From the NCBI RefSeq assembly GCF_015477805.1, contig NZ_JADLQL010000001.1, positions 744,001 to 808,000 on the forward strand: a stretch of DNA of 64,000 bases, read 5' to 3'. A program made the translations under genes and the position numbers. Positions 44,563-52,814 of the stretch are shown here, piece after piece. This stretch comes from Nocardia flavorosea. Its GTDB lineage: Bacteria > Actinomycetota > Actinomycetes > Mycobacteriales > Mycobacteriaceae. Under the pieces are notes generated by a model. It worked only from the letters and a program-made list of their open reading frames with translations. It did not search any database and was not told the origin of the DNA. The first letter of the stretch is position 1. Every line of letters begins with the position of its first letter.

Positions 44563-46908
44563 ATGAGCACCACCGAGAAAACGACCGCGGTCGGCGCACG
44601 GATCCCCCGGATCGAGGATCTGCGCCTGCTCACCGGCGCCGGCACCTTCGTCGACGACATCACCCGCCCCGGCATGGTCCACGCGTGTTTCGTCCGCAGC
44701 CCGCTCGCCCGGGCGCGGATCACGGCGATCGACACCACCGAGGCCGCCGCGCTCGACGGTGTCGTGGCGATCTACACGGCCGCCGAACTCAACCCGCTCG
44801 TCACCGAGATCTCCTACGCCCTGGACACTCCCGGCTTCCCGGAGGTACCCCGGCCGCCGCTGGCCGAGGGAGAAGTGCGTTTCGTCGGCGACCCGGTGGT
44901 CCTGGTGGTTGCCGCCGACCGCTACATCGCCGAGGACGCCGCTGAACTCGTGGTGATCGACTACGAACCGCTGGACCCCGTGGTCGACTACGAAACCGCC
45001 GGTACCGCGACCGGACTCGTTCATGCCGAACACCCCGGCAACTCCGCGGGCGGGCTGGCCGGGCGGGCTCCCGCCGATCTCGCCCCGGTGTTCGAATCGG
45101 CCCCGCATGTGGTGCGTCAGACCGTGCACCAGCAGGCCTACGCTCCGGTCCCGCTGGAAACGCGCGGCATCGTCGCGGAATGGACCGCCCCCACCGGCGA
45201 GATGACCGTCTGGACCTCCACCCAGTCACCACACGAGGTGCGAGGCTTCTGTTCCCGGCTGCTCGGCGTCGACGAGCACCGGGTGCGAGTTATCGTGCGC
45301 GACACCGGCGGCGGATTCGGCCAGAAAGTGGCCCCCCAGCGGGAGGAAACCTGCGTGATGCTGGCCGCCCGTACGCTGCGGCACGCCGTGAAATGGATCG
45401 AGGACCGGCAGGAGAACCTGATGGCCGCCGGCGCCGCCCGCCACGAACACGGCGAGGTCGCCATGGCTTTCGACGACGACGGCCGCATCCTGGCCGCCAC
45501 CATCGAGCATGTGCAGAACGTGGGGGCCTACCCGATCCCCTCGCCGCTCACCTCCTCGATCGCGGTCGGGATGCTGTTCCCCGGCCCGTACCGGGTACCG
45601 GAAGCCGGATTCAGCACCGCCTCCTACTACTCCAACACCGTCGGCCGGGTGGCCTACCGCGGTCCCTGGCAGTTCGAATCGGTATCCCGCGAACTACTTC
45701 TGGATACGGCCGCCCGCCGTCTCGGTCTGGACCCGGTAGAACTGCGGCGGCGGAATATGCTCAGCCGCAGGGAAATGCCCGTCGCCAATCCGAACGGTAT
45801 GCCCTACTCCGACGCCTCGCCGCTGGAGACCTTCGAACAAGCGCTGCAGATCCTCGACTACGACGCGTTCCGCGCCGAACAGGCCCGGGCCCGTGCGGAA
45901 GGCCGCTACCTGGGGGTCGGAACCTGCACCTATGTGGAACCGACCACCGGCAGCACCCCGTTCCTGAGCACCGAGGGCGCCACCATCCGGATCTCGGCCA
46001 CCGGCAAAGTGAACGTCTACCTTTCGGGCGGGTCGGCGGGTAACAGCCTGGAGACCACCGCCGTCCAGCTCACCGCCGACGCGCTCGGCGTGGATCTCGC
46101 CGATGTGCAGACCGTGCAGGGCGATACCGCCGTGGCCCCGCAGGGTGGCGGCACCAACGGCAGCCGATCCGGTTCCATGGCCGCCGGCGCCATCGCGCAG
46201 ACGGCCGCGATACTGCGGGACCGGATCGTCGCCATCGCGGCGCATCAACTAGGGGTCCCGATCGAGGACGTCGAGTTCGCACATGGTCGCGCGGAGGTGA
46301 CGGGGACCGGGAAATCGCTGTCACTGGCCGAGATAGCGCAGATAGCGTACTTCCAGACCGAACTCCTTCCGGCGGGAGTCACGCCCGGGCTCGAGGCCAC
46401 CGGACGGCACCGCGCCGATCAGATGATGATCTGGGCCAACGCCACCCACGTCTGCACCTGTGAGGTCGATATCGACACCGGTGCGGTGAAACTGCTGCGG
46501 TTCGTCGTCAGCGAGGACGTCGGGCCGATGATCAATCCCAACGTGGTGGAGGGCCAGATCTACGGCGGCACCGTGCAGGGTATCGGCGGCGCGCTCTACG
46601 AGCATCTGGCCTACGACGACGACGGGAACCCGGTCGCCACCACCTTCCTGGACTATCTGCTGCCCACCGCGACCGAGGTCCCGGTGATCGAACTCGGTCA
46701 TGTCGAAACGCCGAGTTCCGGGCCGGGCGGGTTCAAAGGGGTCGGCGAGGGCGGCGCGATCGGCTCGACACCGGCAGTGCTCAACGCCGTCGCCGACGCG
46801 CTGGCGCCGTTCGGCGTGCAGATCGACCGGCTCCCCCTCTCCCCGGCCCGGATCGTGGAAATGATCGAGACGGCCCGCGCGAACCGGAACCCGGAGGTGA
46901 CCGCATGA
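44563..46908 (+). CDS. Molybdenum hydroxylase large subunit (CoxL/XdhB-like)
   Basis: 781 residues; the molybdopterin-cytosine-dinucleotide subunit of a three-part hydroxylase. Seen are RIEDLRLLTGAGTFVDD at the start, DTGGGFGQKVAPQREE, QGGGTNGSRSGSM and the C-terminal GVGEGGAIGSTPAVLNAV with the catalytic Glu. The position of the CO-dehydrogenase motif AYRCSFR reads AYRGPWQ, so CO is not the expected substrate; an aromatic N-heterocycle or aldehyde is more likely. ATG 44563 has GGAG upstream. The stop overlaps the FAD-subunit start (ATGA). Confidence 0.94.
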   Translation: MSTTEKTTAVGARIPRIEDLRLLTGAGTFVDDITRPGMVHACFVRSPLARARITAIDTTEAAALDGVVAIYTAAELNPLVTEISYALDTPGFPEVPRPPLAEGEVRFVGDPVVLVVAADRYIAEDAAELVVIDYEPLDPVVDYETAGTATGLVHAEHPGNSAGGLAGRAPADLAPVFESAPHVVRQTVHQQAYAPVPLETRGIVAEWTAPTGEMTVWTSTQSPHEVRGFCSRLLGVDEHRVRVIVRDTGGGFGQKVAPQREETCVMLAARTLRHAVKWIEDRQENLMAAGAARHEHGEVAMAFDDDGRILAATIEHVQNVGAYPIPSPLTSSIAVGMLFPGPYRVPEAGFSTASYYSNTVGRVAYRGPWQFESVSRELLLDTAARRLGLDPVELRRRNMLSRREMPVANPNGMPYSDASPLETFEQALQILDYDAFRAEQARARAEGRYLGVGTCTYVEPTTGSTPFLSTEGATIRISATGKVNVYLSGGSAGNSLETTAVQLTADALGVDLADVQTVQGDTAVAPQGGGTNGSRSGSMAAGAIAQTAAILRDRIVAIAAHQLGVPIEDVEFAHGRAEVTGTGKSLSLAEIAQIAYFQTELLPAGVTPGLEATGRHRADQMMIWANATHVCTCEVDIDTGAVKLLRFVVSEDVGPMINPNVVEGQIYGGTVQGIGGALYEHLAYDDDGNPVATTFLDYLLPTATEVPVIELGHVETPSSGPGGFKGVGEGGAIGSTPAVLNAVADALAPFGVQIDRLPLSPARIVEMIETARANRNPEVTA

Positions 46909-47780
46909 AACCCGCGGCCTTCGACTATCACGCCCCCGCCACCGCGGACGAAGCAGTGGCCCTGCTGACGAACCTCGGCGACGAGGCCAAGATCATCGCC
47001 GGTGGCCAGAGCCTGGTCCCGATGCTGGCGCTGCGCCTCGCCGTCTTCGACCATCTCGTCGACCTGCGCCGCGTCGACGAACTGCGGGGTATCGAAACCC
47101 GCGGCGATTCGATATGGGCCGGGGCCGGCACCACGCACGCCGCGGTGGGGCGGTCCGCGGAGATCCGCCGCGATATCCCGCTGCTGCACCGGGCGACCCC
47201 GCTGATCGGCCATTTCCAGATCCGCAACCGCGGCACCCTCGGCGGTGCGATCGCCCATGCCGACGCCGCCGGCGAATACCCGGCGGTCGCGCTGACCCTC
47301 GACGCGCGGATGCACACCCTCTCGCCGCGCGGCCGGCGCGAAATCGCGGCGGCGGACTACTTCACCGGAATGTGGAGCACCGCCATGGAGCCCGACGAAC
47401 TACTCACCGGGATCACCTTCCCGGTGTGGCGGGGACGTACCGGGTTCGCGATCGAGGAATTCACCCGCCGGGCCGGTGATTTCGCCATGGCCGGAGCGAC
47501 CGTCGCGGTCCGGTTGAACGCGGACTCCCGGGTAGAGCAGGTCGCACTGGGACTGTTCGGCCTGGCACCGACACCGGTGCGGGCCACCGCCACAGAATCC
47601 GAGGTGCTCGGGCGCCCGGTCGCCGAGATCGACCCCGCGGAAGTCGGGCGGTCCGCTACCGCGGCTCTGAACGCTGTTCCCGCCGATATCCACGGATCCG
47701 CCGAGTACCGGCGCCGGATCGGGGCGGTCATGGTCGCGCGGGCCTGGACTCGCGCGGTAGAGGAGGCGAGCAATGACTGA
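46905..47780 (+). CDS. Molybdenum hydroxylase FAD-binding subunit (CoxM-like)
   Basis: 291 residues. The FAD pyrophosphate loops AGGQSLVPMLALRL (about 33-46) and RNRGTLGGAIAHADAAGEYP (about 108-127) are those of the medium subunit, which carries electrons from the iron-sulfur clusters to the final acceptor. ATG overlaps the stop of the large-subunit gene, and its end overlaps the 2Fe-2S gene by 8 bases. Length is normal. The acceptor cannot be told. Confidence 0.95.
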   Translation: MKPAAFDYHAPATADEAVALLTNLGDEAKIIAGGQSLVPMLALRLAVFDHLVDLRRVDELRGIETRGDSIWAGAGTTHAAVGRSAEIRRDIPLLHRATPLIGHFQIRNRGTLGGAIAHADAAGEYPAVALTLDARMHTLSPRGRREIAAADYFTGMWSTAMEPDELLTGITFPVWRGRTGFAIEEFTRRAGDFAMAGATVAVRLNADSRVEQVALGLFGLAPTPVRATATESEVLGRPVAEIDPAEVGRSATAALNAVPADIHGSAEYRRRIGAVMVARAWTRAVEEASND

Positions 47781-48273
47781 TATCGAGATCTCGGTGGTGG
47801 TCAACGGGGTTCGGCGCCGGGACCGGATCCCGCCCCGGCGCACCCTGGCCGACTACCTGCGCGAGACCTGCGGTCTCACCGGCACCCACCTCGGCTGCGA
47901 GCACGGCGTCTGCGGTGCCTGTTCGGTGCTGCTCGACGGCGCGGCGGTGCGCGCCTGCCTGGTTTTCGCGGTCCAGGCCGACGGCGCCGAGGTGACCACA
48001 GTCGAAGGTCTGGCCGAACCCGACGGCCGGCTCTCCCCGGTGCAGCAGGCATTCCGCGACCACCACGGCCTGCAGTGCGGTTTCTGCACGCCGGGGTTCG
48101 TCGTCTCCGCCACCGCGTTCCTCGCGGAAAATCCCGACCCCGGTGACGACGAGATCCGCGAGGCGCTGTCCGGGAACATCTGCCGGTGCACCGGCTACCA
48201 GGGCATCATCCGGGCCGTCCGGGACGCCGCCACCACGATCGCCGCCGAAACCCCCGCGACCCCGCATGCCTGA
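47773..48273 (+). CDS. Molybdenum hydroxylase 2Fe-2S subunit (CoxS-like)
   Basis: 166 residues. The plant-type ferredoxin cluster is bound by GCEHGVCGACSVLLDG with a fourth Cys in VRACLV; the second cluster by QCGFCTPGFVVSA and ICRCTGYQGI. Thus both clusters of the small subunit are complete. It is translated from an ATG inside the end of the FAD-subunit gene. The order large-FAD-2Fe2S differs from the classic coxMSL order but is common in related clusters. Confidence 0.96.
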   Translation: MTDIEISVVVNGVRRRDRIPPRRTLADYLRETCGLTGTHLGCEHGVCGACSVLLDGAAVRACLVFAVQADGAEVTTVEGLAEPDGRLSPVQQAFRDHHGLQCGFCTPGFVVSATAFLAENPDPGDDEIREALSGNICRCTGYQGIIRAVRDAATTIAAETPATPHA

Positions 48274-48300
48274 CCGGCCCACCGAAGCCAAGGACCGCGA

Positions 48301-49041
48301 ATGAAACTCGAGAACACTTTCCAGATCCCCGTTCCGGCCGACCGGGCCTGGCCCGTTCTGCTCGACCTCGAGCGGCTCGCGCCGTGCGTTCCGGGAGCCA
48401 CCCTCACGTCCCGGGAGGGCGACGATTTCCACGGCAAGATCAAGGTGAAACTCGGACCGGTCGGGCTCACCTACAACGGTGTCATCAAGATCCTGTCCCA
48501 GGACGCGGACGCCAGAATCGCGGTCCTCGAAGGTGGCGGTCGCGAAACCCGCGGCAACGGCACCGCGAAGGCGGTGATCACCTGCCGCCTGGTGGAATCC
48601 AGCGGGGTCACGGATGTCTTCGTCGACACCGAACTGGCGATCACCGGTAAACCGGCCCAGTTCGGCCGGGGCGCACTGGCCGATGTGGCGGGTACGTTGA
48701 TCGGCGCCTTCGCCGACAACCTCGCCGCGGAGATCACCTCGTCGGCGGGCGGGGTCGCCCACGACGAGGTATCCGATGCGGCGAGCAGTGCGGCTACGGC
48801 CGACGCCACCGAACCCGCCCCCGCCGACGCCACCGAACCCGCTGGATCCGCACCGGCCGGCTCGCCGGCACCGTCTCGATCGCCCGCGCCGACATCTGTC
48901 GCCGCGCGGCCCGCCGCCGAACCCATCGACCTGATGGCGGCCGCCGGATTCTCCGCCGATCGCCGACTCCTGCTCGCGCTGGGCGCGGCAGCGCTGGTGA
49001 TCCTGTTCCGGCTGTCCCGGAATCGGCGGGAGTACGGGTAG
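48301..49041 (+). CDS. coxG: CoxG-like SRPBCC protein with C-terminal membrane anchor
   Basis: 246 residues. Residues 1-145 form a CoxG/SRPBCC domain (KLENTFQIPVPADRAWPVL; FHGKIKVKLGPVGLTYNG). A disordered Ala/Pro/Thr-rich linker with ATEPAPAD repeats follows, then one membrane helix (about 218-237) and a short basic end. In CO-oxidising bacteria CoxG anchors the dehydrogenase to the membrane and helps it feed quinone (family knowledge), so I expect the same for this hydroxylase. ATG 28 bases after the 2Fe-2S gene. Last gene of the operon. Confidence 0.9.
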   Translation: MKLENTFQIPVPADRAWPVLLDLERLAPCVPGATLTSREGDDFHGKIKVKLGPVGLTYNGVIKILSQDADARIAVLEGGGRETRGNGTAKAVITCRLVESSGVTDVFVDTELAITGKPAQFGRGALADVAGTLIGAFADNLAAEITSSAGGVAHDEVSDAASSAATADATEPAPADATEPAGSAPAGSPAPSRSPAPTSVAARPAAEPIDLMAAAGFSADRRLLLALGAAALVILFRLSRNRREYG

Positions 49042-49194
49042 GCGCGCCTCGCACGGCCCACAACCCGAACACCTTCACGCGATCCGGACGGAGCCTCCTT
49101 CGCACGCTGTTTCCCCGCCGGCCCGGGCGAGCGGCCTGTCACCCGCAAAGCCGGCGCCGGTGCACGCCAGGGCCCAAGCACCGTGGGCGCATCG

Positions 49195-49224
49195 GTGTAC
49201 GTTTGTCCATGGACAAACGTACAC
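49195..49224. promoter_or_regulatory. 30-bp perfect palindrome, operator of the SMR-TetR operon
   Basis: The half-site GTGTACGTTTGTCCA is followed directly by its exact reverse complement, with no spacer. It ends 19 bases before the SMR start codon. Length and perfection fit a site taken by two TetR dimers, as in QacR-type systems. Confidence 0.8.
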
Positions 49225-49243
49225 ACTACGGAGGGACCGGGCC

Positions 49244-49567
49244 ATGGCACTGGTTATGCTCGGACTGGCGATCGTCGCCGAAATCGTCGGAACGAGCCTG
49301 CTCAAGGCCACCGAGGGATTCACCAGGCTCTGGCCGACCGTCGCTTCGCTGGCCGCGTACACCGTCGCCTTCGTCCTGCTGGCCCAGGCGATCGCACGCG
49401 GAATGCAGGTGGGGTTCGCATATGCGGTGTGGTCGGGTCTGGGCACCACCCTGATCGTGATCGTCGGCGCGCTGTTCCTGGGCGAATCACTAGGCCCCGC
49501 CAAGATCGCGGGGGTGGCGCTGGTGGTCGCCGGTGTGGTCACCCTCAACCTGGCGGGCGCGCATTGA
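49244..49567 (+). CDS. Small multidrug resistance (SMR) efflux protein
   Basis: 107-residue inner-membrane protein with four helices. The conserved membrane glutamate is Glu13 in LGLAIVAEIVGTSLLK; GFAYAVWSGLGT (about 58-69) and the last helix complete the family pattern. It works as an antiparallel dimer exchanging protons for cationic compounds. ATG 49244 follows GGAGGGACCGGGCC. The stop overlaps the TTG start of the TetR gene, so pump and regulator are one operon under the 30-bp palindrome. Confidence 0.95.
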   Translation: MALVMLGLAIVAEIVGTSLLKATEGFTRLWPTVASLAAYTVAFVLLAQAIARGMQVGFAYAVWSGLGTTLIVIVGALFLGESLGPAKIAGVALVVAGVVTLNLAGAH

Positions 49568-50256
49568 CACCCCGGGACCCGCACCGGCGCCGCCGCATAC
49601 TCGACGCCACCCGCGCCCTGATCCCCCGTCACGGGATCGCGGGAATCACCCATCGCCTGGTGGCGGCCGAAGCCGGCGTGCCGGTCGGCTCGACAACCTA
49701 CTACTTCGCCGACCTGGCCGAGCTCACCGAGACAGCGCTGGCCGAAACCGCCGCGGCCACCCGTGCGGCCCTGGCGGACTGCGCCGACCGACTGGCCGGC
49801 GGCGCCGATCTGCCGGCCACGCTGTCGGCGCTCACCGCCGGCTACCTCGATCACCCGGAGCAGATGCTCACTGTCAACGAGCTCTATCTCGCTGCGACCC
49901 GCCACCCCGAACTCCGCCCGCTGGCCCGGGTGTGGTTCGACGGACTCGTCGATATCCTCACTCCGCACACCGGTGCCACCGCCGCCCGGGCGATCGCGAT
50001 GTACCTCGACGGGGTACTGCTGCACGCCCTGTCCAACGATTCCACGATCGACACCGCCGCGATGACCGCGGCTCTGACAGCCCTCACCACGCTCGGCGAC
50101 GAACCGACCTCCGGCCGGGCCGGAAACAGGATGACCGGGATCGCCACCGGCCGCGAACAGCACGCCCCGCCCGGGGGAACCCCTATGCCGTTTCAGCTTC
50201 CGCCCGCGGTTCACCGCAACGACAACCCCGCTACCCGGCGAAACCGCACCGGGTAG
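49564..50256 (+). CDS. TetR-family regulator of the SMR pump
   Basis: 230 residues from a TTG overlapping the SMR stop (TTGA). The helix-turn-helix is in the first 50 residues (ILDATRALIPRHGIAGITHR; AEAGVPVGSTTYYFADLAEL), followed by a helical ligand domain to about residue 180 and a Pro/Arg-rich tail of about 45 residues with no similarity I know. By position it should repress the operon at the upstream palindrome and be released by pump substrates. The tail overlaps the terminator that follows, so the last part may be a run-on of the gene. Confidence 0.88.
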   Translation: MTPRDPHRRRRILDATRALIPRHGIAGITHRLVAAEAGVPVGSTTYYFADLAELTETALAETAAATRAALADCADRLAGGADLPATLSALTAGYLDHPEQMLTVNELYLAATRHPELRPLARVWFDGLVDILTPHTGATAARAIAMYLDGVLLHALSNDSTIDTAAMTAALTALTTLGDEPTSGRAGNRMTGIATGREQHAPPGGTPMPFQLPPAVHRNDNPATRRNRTG

Positions 50257-50260
50257 CGGG
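50227..50260 (+). terminator. Terminator overlapping the TetR stop
   Basis: Perfect 12-bp arms CCCGCTACCCGG/CCGGGTAGCGGG with a 10-nt loop; the TetR stop codon lies in the right arm. Confidence 0.7.
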
Positions 50261-50360
50261 CCCGTGACTGCGCCCGATATCCCCGGAACGGCGCGGCCTG
50301 GACACAGCCGGGTCGCCTGCTCCGAACGCACGCTCGAACCACGGCATCCCGGAAACCGGC

Positions 50361-50398
50361 GAGGTGACCCGGCCCGCCGAATACGGCCGGGTCACCTC
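50361..50398 (-). terminator. Terminator after the DUF305 gene
   Basis: Perfect 14-bp arms GAGGTGACCCGGCC/GGCCGGGTCACCTC with a 10-nt loop, six bases after the stop of the minus-strand DUF305 gene. With the previous hairpin it separates two converging operons. Confidence 0.75.
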
Positions 50399-50404
50399 AC
50401 TCGC

Positions 50405-51034
50405 TCAGCCTTCCAGGATCGCCCGCATCTCCTCGATTTCGGCCTGCTGGGCGTCGATGATCTCCTGCGCCATGGTCCGGGCCTGCGGATCGCTGCCCTC
50501 GGCCAGTTCGGTCTGCGCCATCTGGACCGCGCCTTCGTGGTGGTCGATCATCATCGTCAGCCACATCCGGTCGAATTCCGCACCCTGCGCCGCCTCGAGT
50601 TCGGCCATCTGCTCATCGGTCATCATGCCCGGCATACCTTCGTGATGGCCGCCGGAATGACCGGTGCCCTCCGGTACCGGGGCACCCCACGCCTGCAGCC
50701 ACCCCGTCATCGCGGTGATCTCGGGATCCTGCGCCTGCTGGATGCGGGCGGCGAGATCGATCACCCGGGGGTCGGTCGAATGCGAGGGCACCAGCGCCGC
50801 CATCTCCACGGCCTGCCGGTGGTGCGGGATCATTTCCTGCGCGAAGCGGATATCGGCATCGTTGTGCTCGCCCTCCGCCGGCGACGTACCCGACGGACCC
50901 GCGACCGCGGAGGTGGTCATCGCACCACTCGCCGGCCCGGTGCCCGATTCGCCGGTGTCGTCACCGCAGGCGGTCAGCACCACGGCCGAGGCGAGGAGGG
51001 CGAGCGCGGATGCGGTCAGCGACTTCGTGTTCAT
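50405..51034 (-). CDS. DUF305 lipoprotein, His/Met-rich
   Basis: 209-residue exported protein. The signal peptide (SLTASALALLASAVVLTACG) ends in a lipobox LTAC (Cys about 23). Two DUF305 repeats follow: DIRFAQEMIPHHRQAVEMA and DRMWLTMMIDHHEGAVQMA, with a His/Met-rich bridge (GHSGGHHEGMPGMM). DUF305 proteins are ferritin-like and often linked with copper or metal handling at the cell surface. ATG with AAGGAGAACGC upstream. It follows the DUF6153 gene at 82 bases on the same strand, a pairing frequent in actinobacteria. Confidence 0.92.
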   Translation of the reverse strand: MNTKSLTASALALLASAVVLTACGDDTGESGTGPASGAMTTSAVAGPSGTSPAEGEHNDADIRFAQEMIPHHRQAVEMAALVPSHSTDPRVIDLAARIQQAQDPEITAMTGWLQAWGAPVPEGTGHSGGHHEGMPGMMTDEQMAELEAAQGAEFDRMWLTMMIDHHEGAVQMAQTELAEGSDPQARTMAQEIIDAQQAEIEEMRAILEG

Positions 51035-51116
51035 ATTTGCGTTCTCCTTGAGTGTCGGTTGTCGTGACTGGCGCGGCAGCGCCGCGACCCGGAACACCGG
51101 GCCCGGCGGGCGTCCG

Positions 51117-51572
51117 TCACAGCCGCAACACACCCAAGGAAGCCAAACGCCGGGCAAGTGGTGGCGGGGGGCGCGCCCAGCCGATCGGGGCGGGCGGGAT
51201 GACCGTCACCGGTGTGTACCCGTCCATGCCGTGGGCGACGACGAACAACGCCAGCACGATCCCGGCCAGTGCGGTCAGGACGGCCAGGCACAGATGCAAC
51301 AGTTCGTGGCCGGCACCATGGCCGCCGGGAACGTCGTGCGCGGGGTCCGACGCGACCGCGGCCGGCGTGGTGCAACAGCGTGAGTTTGCCGGATCGGACT
51401 GCGTACCGGCTGCCGGAAAACCGGTTCCCGGGACGGTGGACAGCAGCAGCTCATGGTGCGCCGGGGCGGCAGCGGGATCGCCGGCGGGGAGATGATGCAT
51501 GCCCAGCAGTGCCACCGCCAGAAAGGCCGGCAGCATCCACCGAACGAACGTTCCCGCGATGCCGGAGTGCAC
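51117..51572 (-). CDS. DUF6153-like small membrane protein
   Basis: About 151 residues with two membrane helices: about 8-25 (VRWMLPAFLAVALLGM) and about 90-112 (LLHLCLAVLTALAGIVLALF). The outer loop holds HH, CC and a GGHGAGH stretch that could bind metal. It matches small proteins annotated DUF6153, which often stand next to DUF305 genes. Function is not known; a role in copper handling is inference from the partner. The GTG at 51572 is listed; ATG 51536 is also possible. Confidence 0.72.
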   Translation of the reverse strand: MHSGIAGTFVRWMLPAFLAVALLGMHHLPAGDPAAAPAHHELLLSTVPGTGFPAAGTQSDPANSRCCTTPAAVASDPAHDVPGGHGAGHELLHLCLAVLTALAGIVLALFVVAHGMDGYTPVTVIPPAPIGWARPPPPLARRLASLGVLRL

Positions 51573-52120
51573 GGAACCGAATCTAGCAACCTGCTCCGCA
51601 CCCGGCCGTCACGGGCATTACCGTCCCCATTGCTCACCCGTCTATGCAGTTCCCACGTCTACGCGGCCCGTTCCGGCGGAGGCTCGACGCGGCAGCGGAG
51701 GCCGCGGTCGCTGTTCTCCGGTCGGCTCCCGAGGCGCCGACCGGAACCGGCCGCGGCCCCGGAGCCACGATCCCCCGCGATCACCCGGCCGCCGGTAGCC
51801 GGTGCACTCTGCGGTACCCGGCGTTCTCGAGGGCAGAGCACCCACGCCGTACACGAGACGTCGAACGGACCCGGCACCGCGAGCGCCACGGCAGCGGCGA
51901 TCCCGGACCGACAGTACCGAGACCCGACCGACCCACGTGATGGCGATAGTCGGCGTCGAACAGGGCGGCAGGCCCTCGCCGCCCCTGGGCGGCCCCTGCC
52001 CAGACCGCCGGCAATTCCACGTCGCGGTTCCCGCCTGCGTCGGCAACGTCCGGTTCGCGTTCGACCGGCTCGACGTCCGCCGGTAACCCGTCCGGGCCGT
52101 TCGCCGGACCCCGAGTCGCT

Positions 52121-52140
52121 GGACCCGGGTACCCGGGTCC
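52121..52140. repeat. 20-bp perfect palindrome
   Basis: GGACCCGGGTACCCGGGTCC reads identically on both strands. It lies in the gene-free low-complexity region, away from any start codon, so it may be composition rather than an operator. Confidence 0.6.
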
Positions 52141-52258
52141 TGGAACCGGGCCCCCCGAACCGCTGGATCCCGGAACCCGCGGGCCGCGGAATCCGGACCG
52201 CCCTGACCGGCTGCGCCGGAGCCGTGGAGCGTTGAGCCCCGTCGAGCCATCGAGACCC

Positions 52259-52354
52259 ATATAGCCATATAGCCGTGGAGCCGTGGAGCCGTGGAGCCGT
52301 GGAGCCGTGGAGCCGTGGAGCCGTGGAGCCGTGGAGCCGTGGAGCCGTGGAGCC
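52259..52354. repeat. Octanucleotide tandem array
   Basis: Two copies of ATATAGCC (52259-52274) are followed without a break by ten perfect copies of GTGGAGCC (52275-52354). Looser relatives (GTCGAGCC, ATCGAGAC, GTGGAGCG) precede it from about 52222. The unit is not a multiple of three. Confidence 0.95.
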
Positions 52355-52366
52355 TAGCGGACCAGC

Positions 52367-52406
52367 CCCTGGCGACCGCGATTCCGGGGGATCGCGGTCG
52401 CCAGGG
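52367..52406 (-). terminator. Strong hairpin beyond the small membrane protein gene
   Basis: Perfect 16-bp arms (CCCTGGCGACCGCGAT and its complement) with an 8-nt loop. It lies 94 bases after the stop of the minus-strand gene at 52500 and 12 bases from the octamer array. Confidence 0.65.
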
Positions 52407-52499
52407 AAGCCCATGCCGACTGAAACGCCGGTGACGCCAACCCGACATCGCGGTGGACGGGTCCGGCCGATGCCGTGGCTGTGGAGCCGGTGGGACCGG

Positions 52500-52814
52500 T
52501 CAGCCGCCCATGATGGCGTTCATGATCGTTCCCGCACTGGTGGCGACCGCACCGCCCATCATGGCGCCGGCGATCTGCTTCGGCGCGGTGAGGGCGCCGC
52601 CGTTCCATTTCTCCCAGGCGAACTTGCCGCCGCCGAACATGATCGCGGTGACGCCGGAGAGCAGGACGAACCAGGTCAGATACCGGGTCATCTGGGTGAT
52701 CTTGTCCGATAGCGGTGGCGCTTCGGGGGTGGGATTGCCGACCTGGGCGAGCGTCGTATAGCTGTCGTGCAGCGCCGGAAGGCCGTCGTGCAGTGCGGTG
52801 AGGATCATGCTCAT
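52500..52814 (-). CDS. Small two-helix membrane protein, VirB2/TrbC-like in layout
   Basis: 104 residues with two hydrophobic segments: about 43-61 (RYLTWFVLLSGVTAIMFGGG) and about 80-103 (QIAGAMMGGAVATSAGTIMN), joined by a short charged loop KFAWEKWNGG. This resembles pilin-like subunits of actinobacterial conjugation systems, but there is no signal peptide and no transfer gene nearby. ATG with GAGAGGGG about 12 bases upstream, which supports translation. It may be a remnant of a mobile element or a stand-alone membrane protein. I cannot assign a function. Confidence 0.62.
   Translation of the reverse strand: MSMILTALHDGLPALHDSYTTLAQVGNPTPEAPPLSDKITQMTRYLTWFVLLSGVTAIMFGGGKFAWEKWNGGALTAPKQIAGAMMGGAVATSAGTIMNAIMGG

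Larger units (their letters stand above)
51573..52499. other. Gene-free, low-complexity region
   Basis: About 930 bases without a credible gene: all open frames are Arg/Pro/Gly-rich shadows with no ribosome site. The second half is full of short repeats based on GGACCCGG, GGAACCCGG and GGAGCC, ending in a pure octamer array and a strong hairpin. Confidence 0.55.

Noticed and set aside
52259-52354. CRISPR array
   Set aside because: Units are 8 bp with no spacers; a simple tandem repeat.
51453-52414. Long frames on both strands (260 and 251 residues) between the DUF6153 gene and the small membrane protein gene
   Set aside because: Arg/Pro/Gly composition, no ribosome site, and they run through the octamer array; treated as non-coding.
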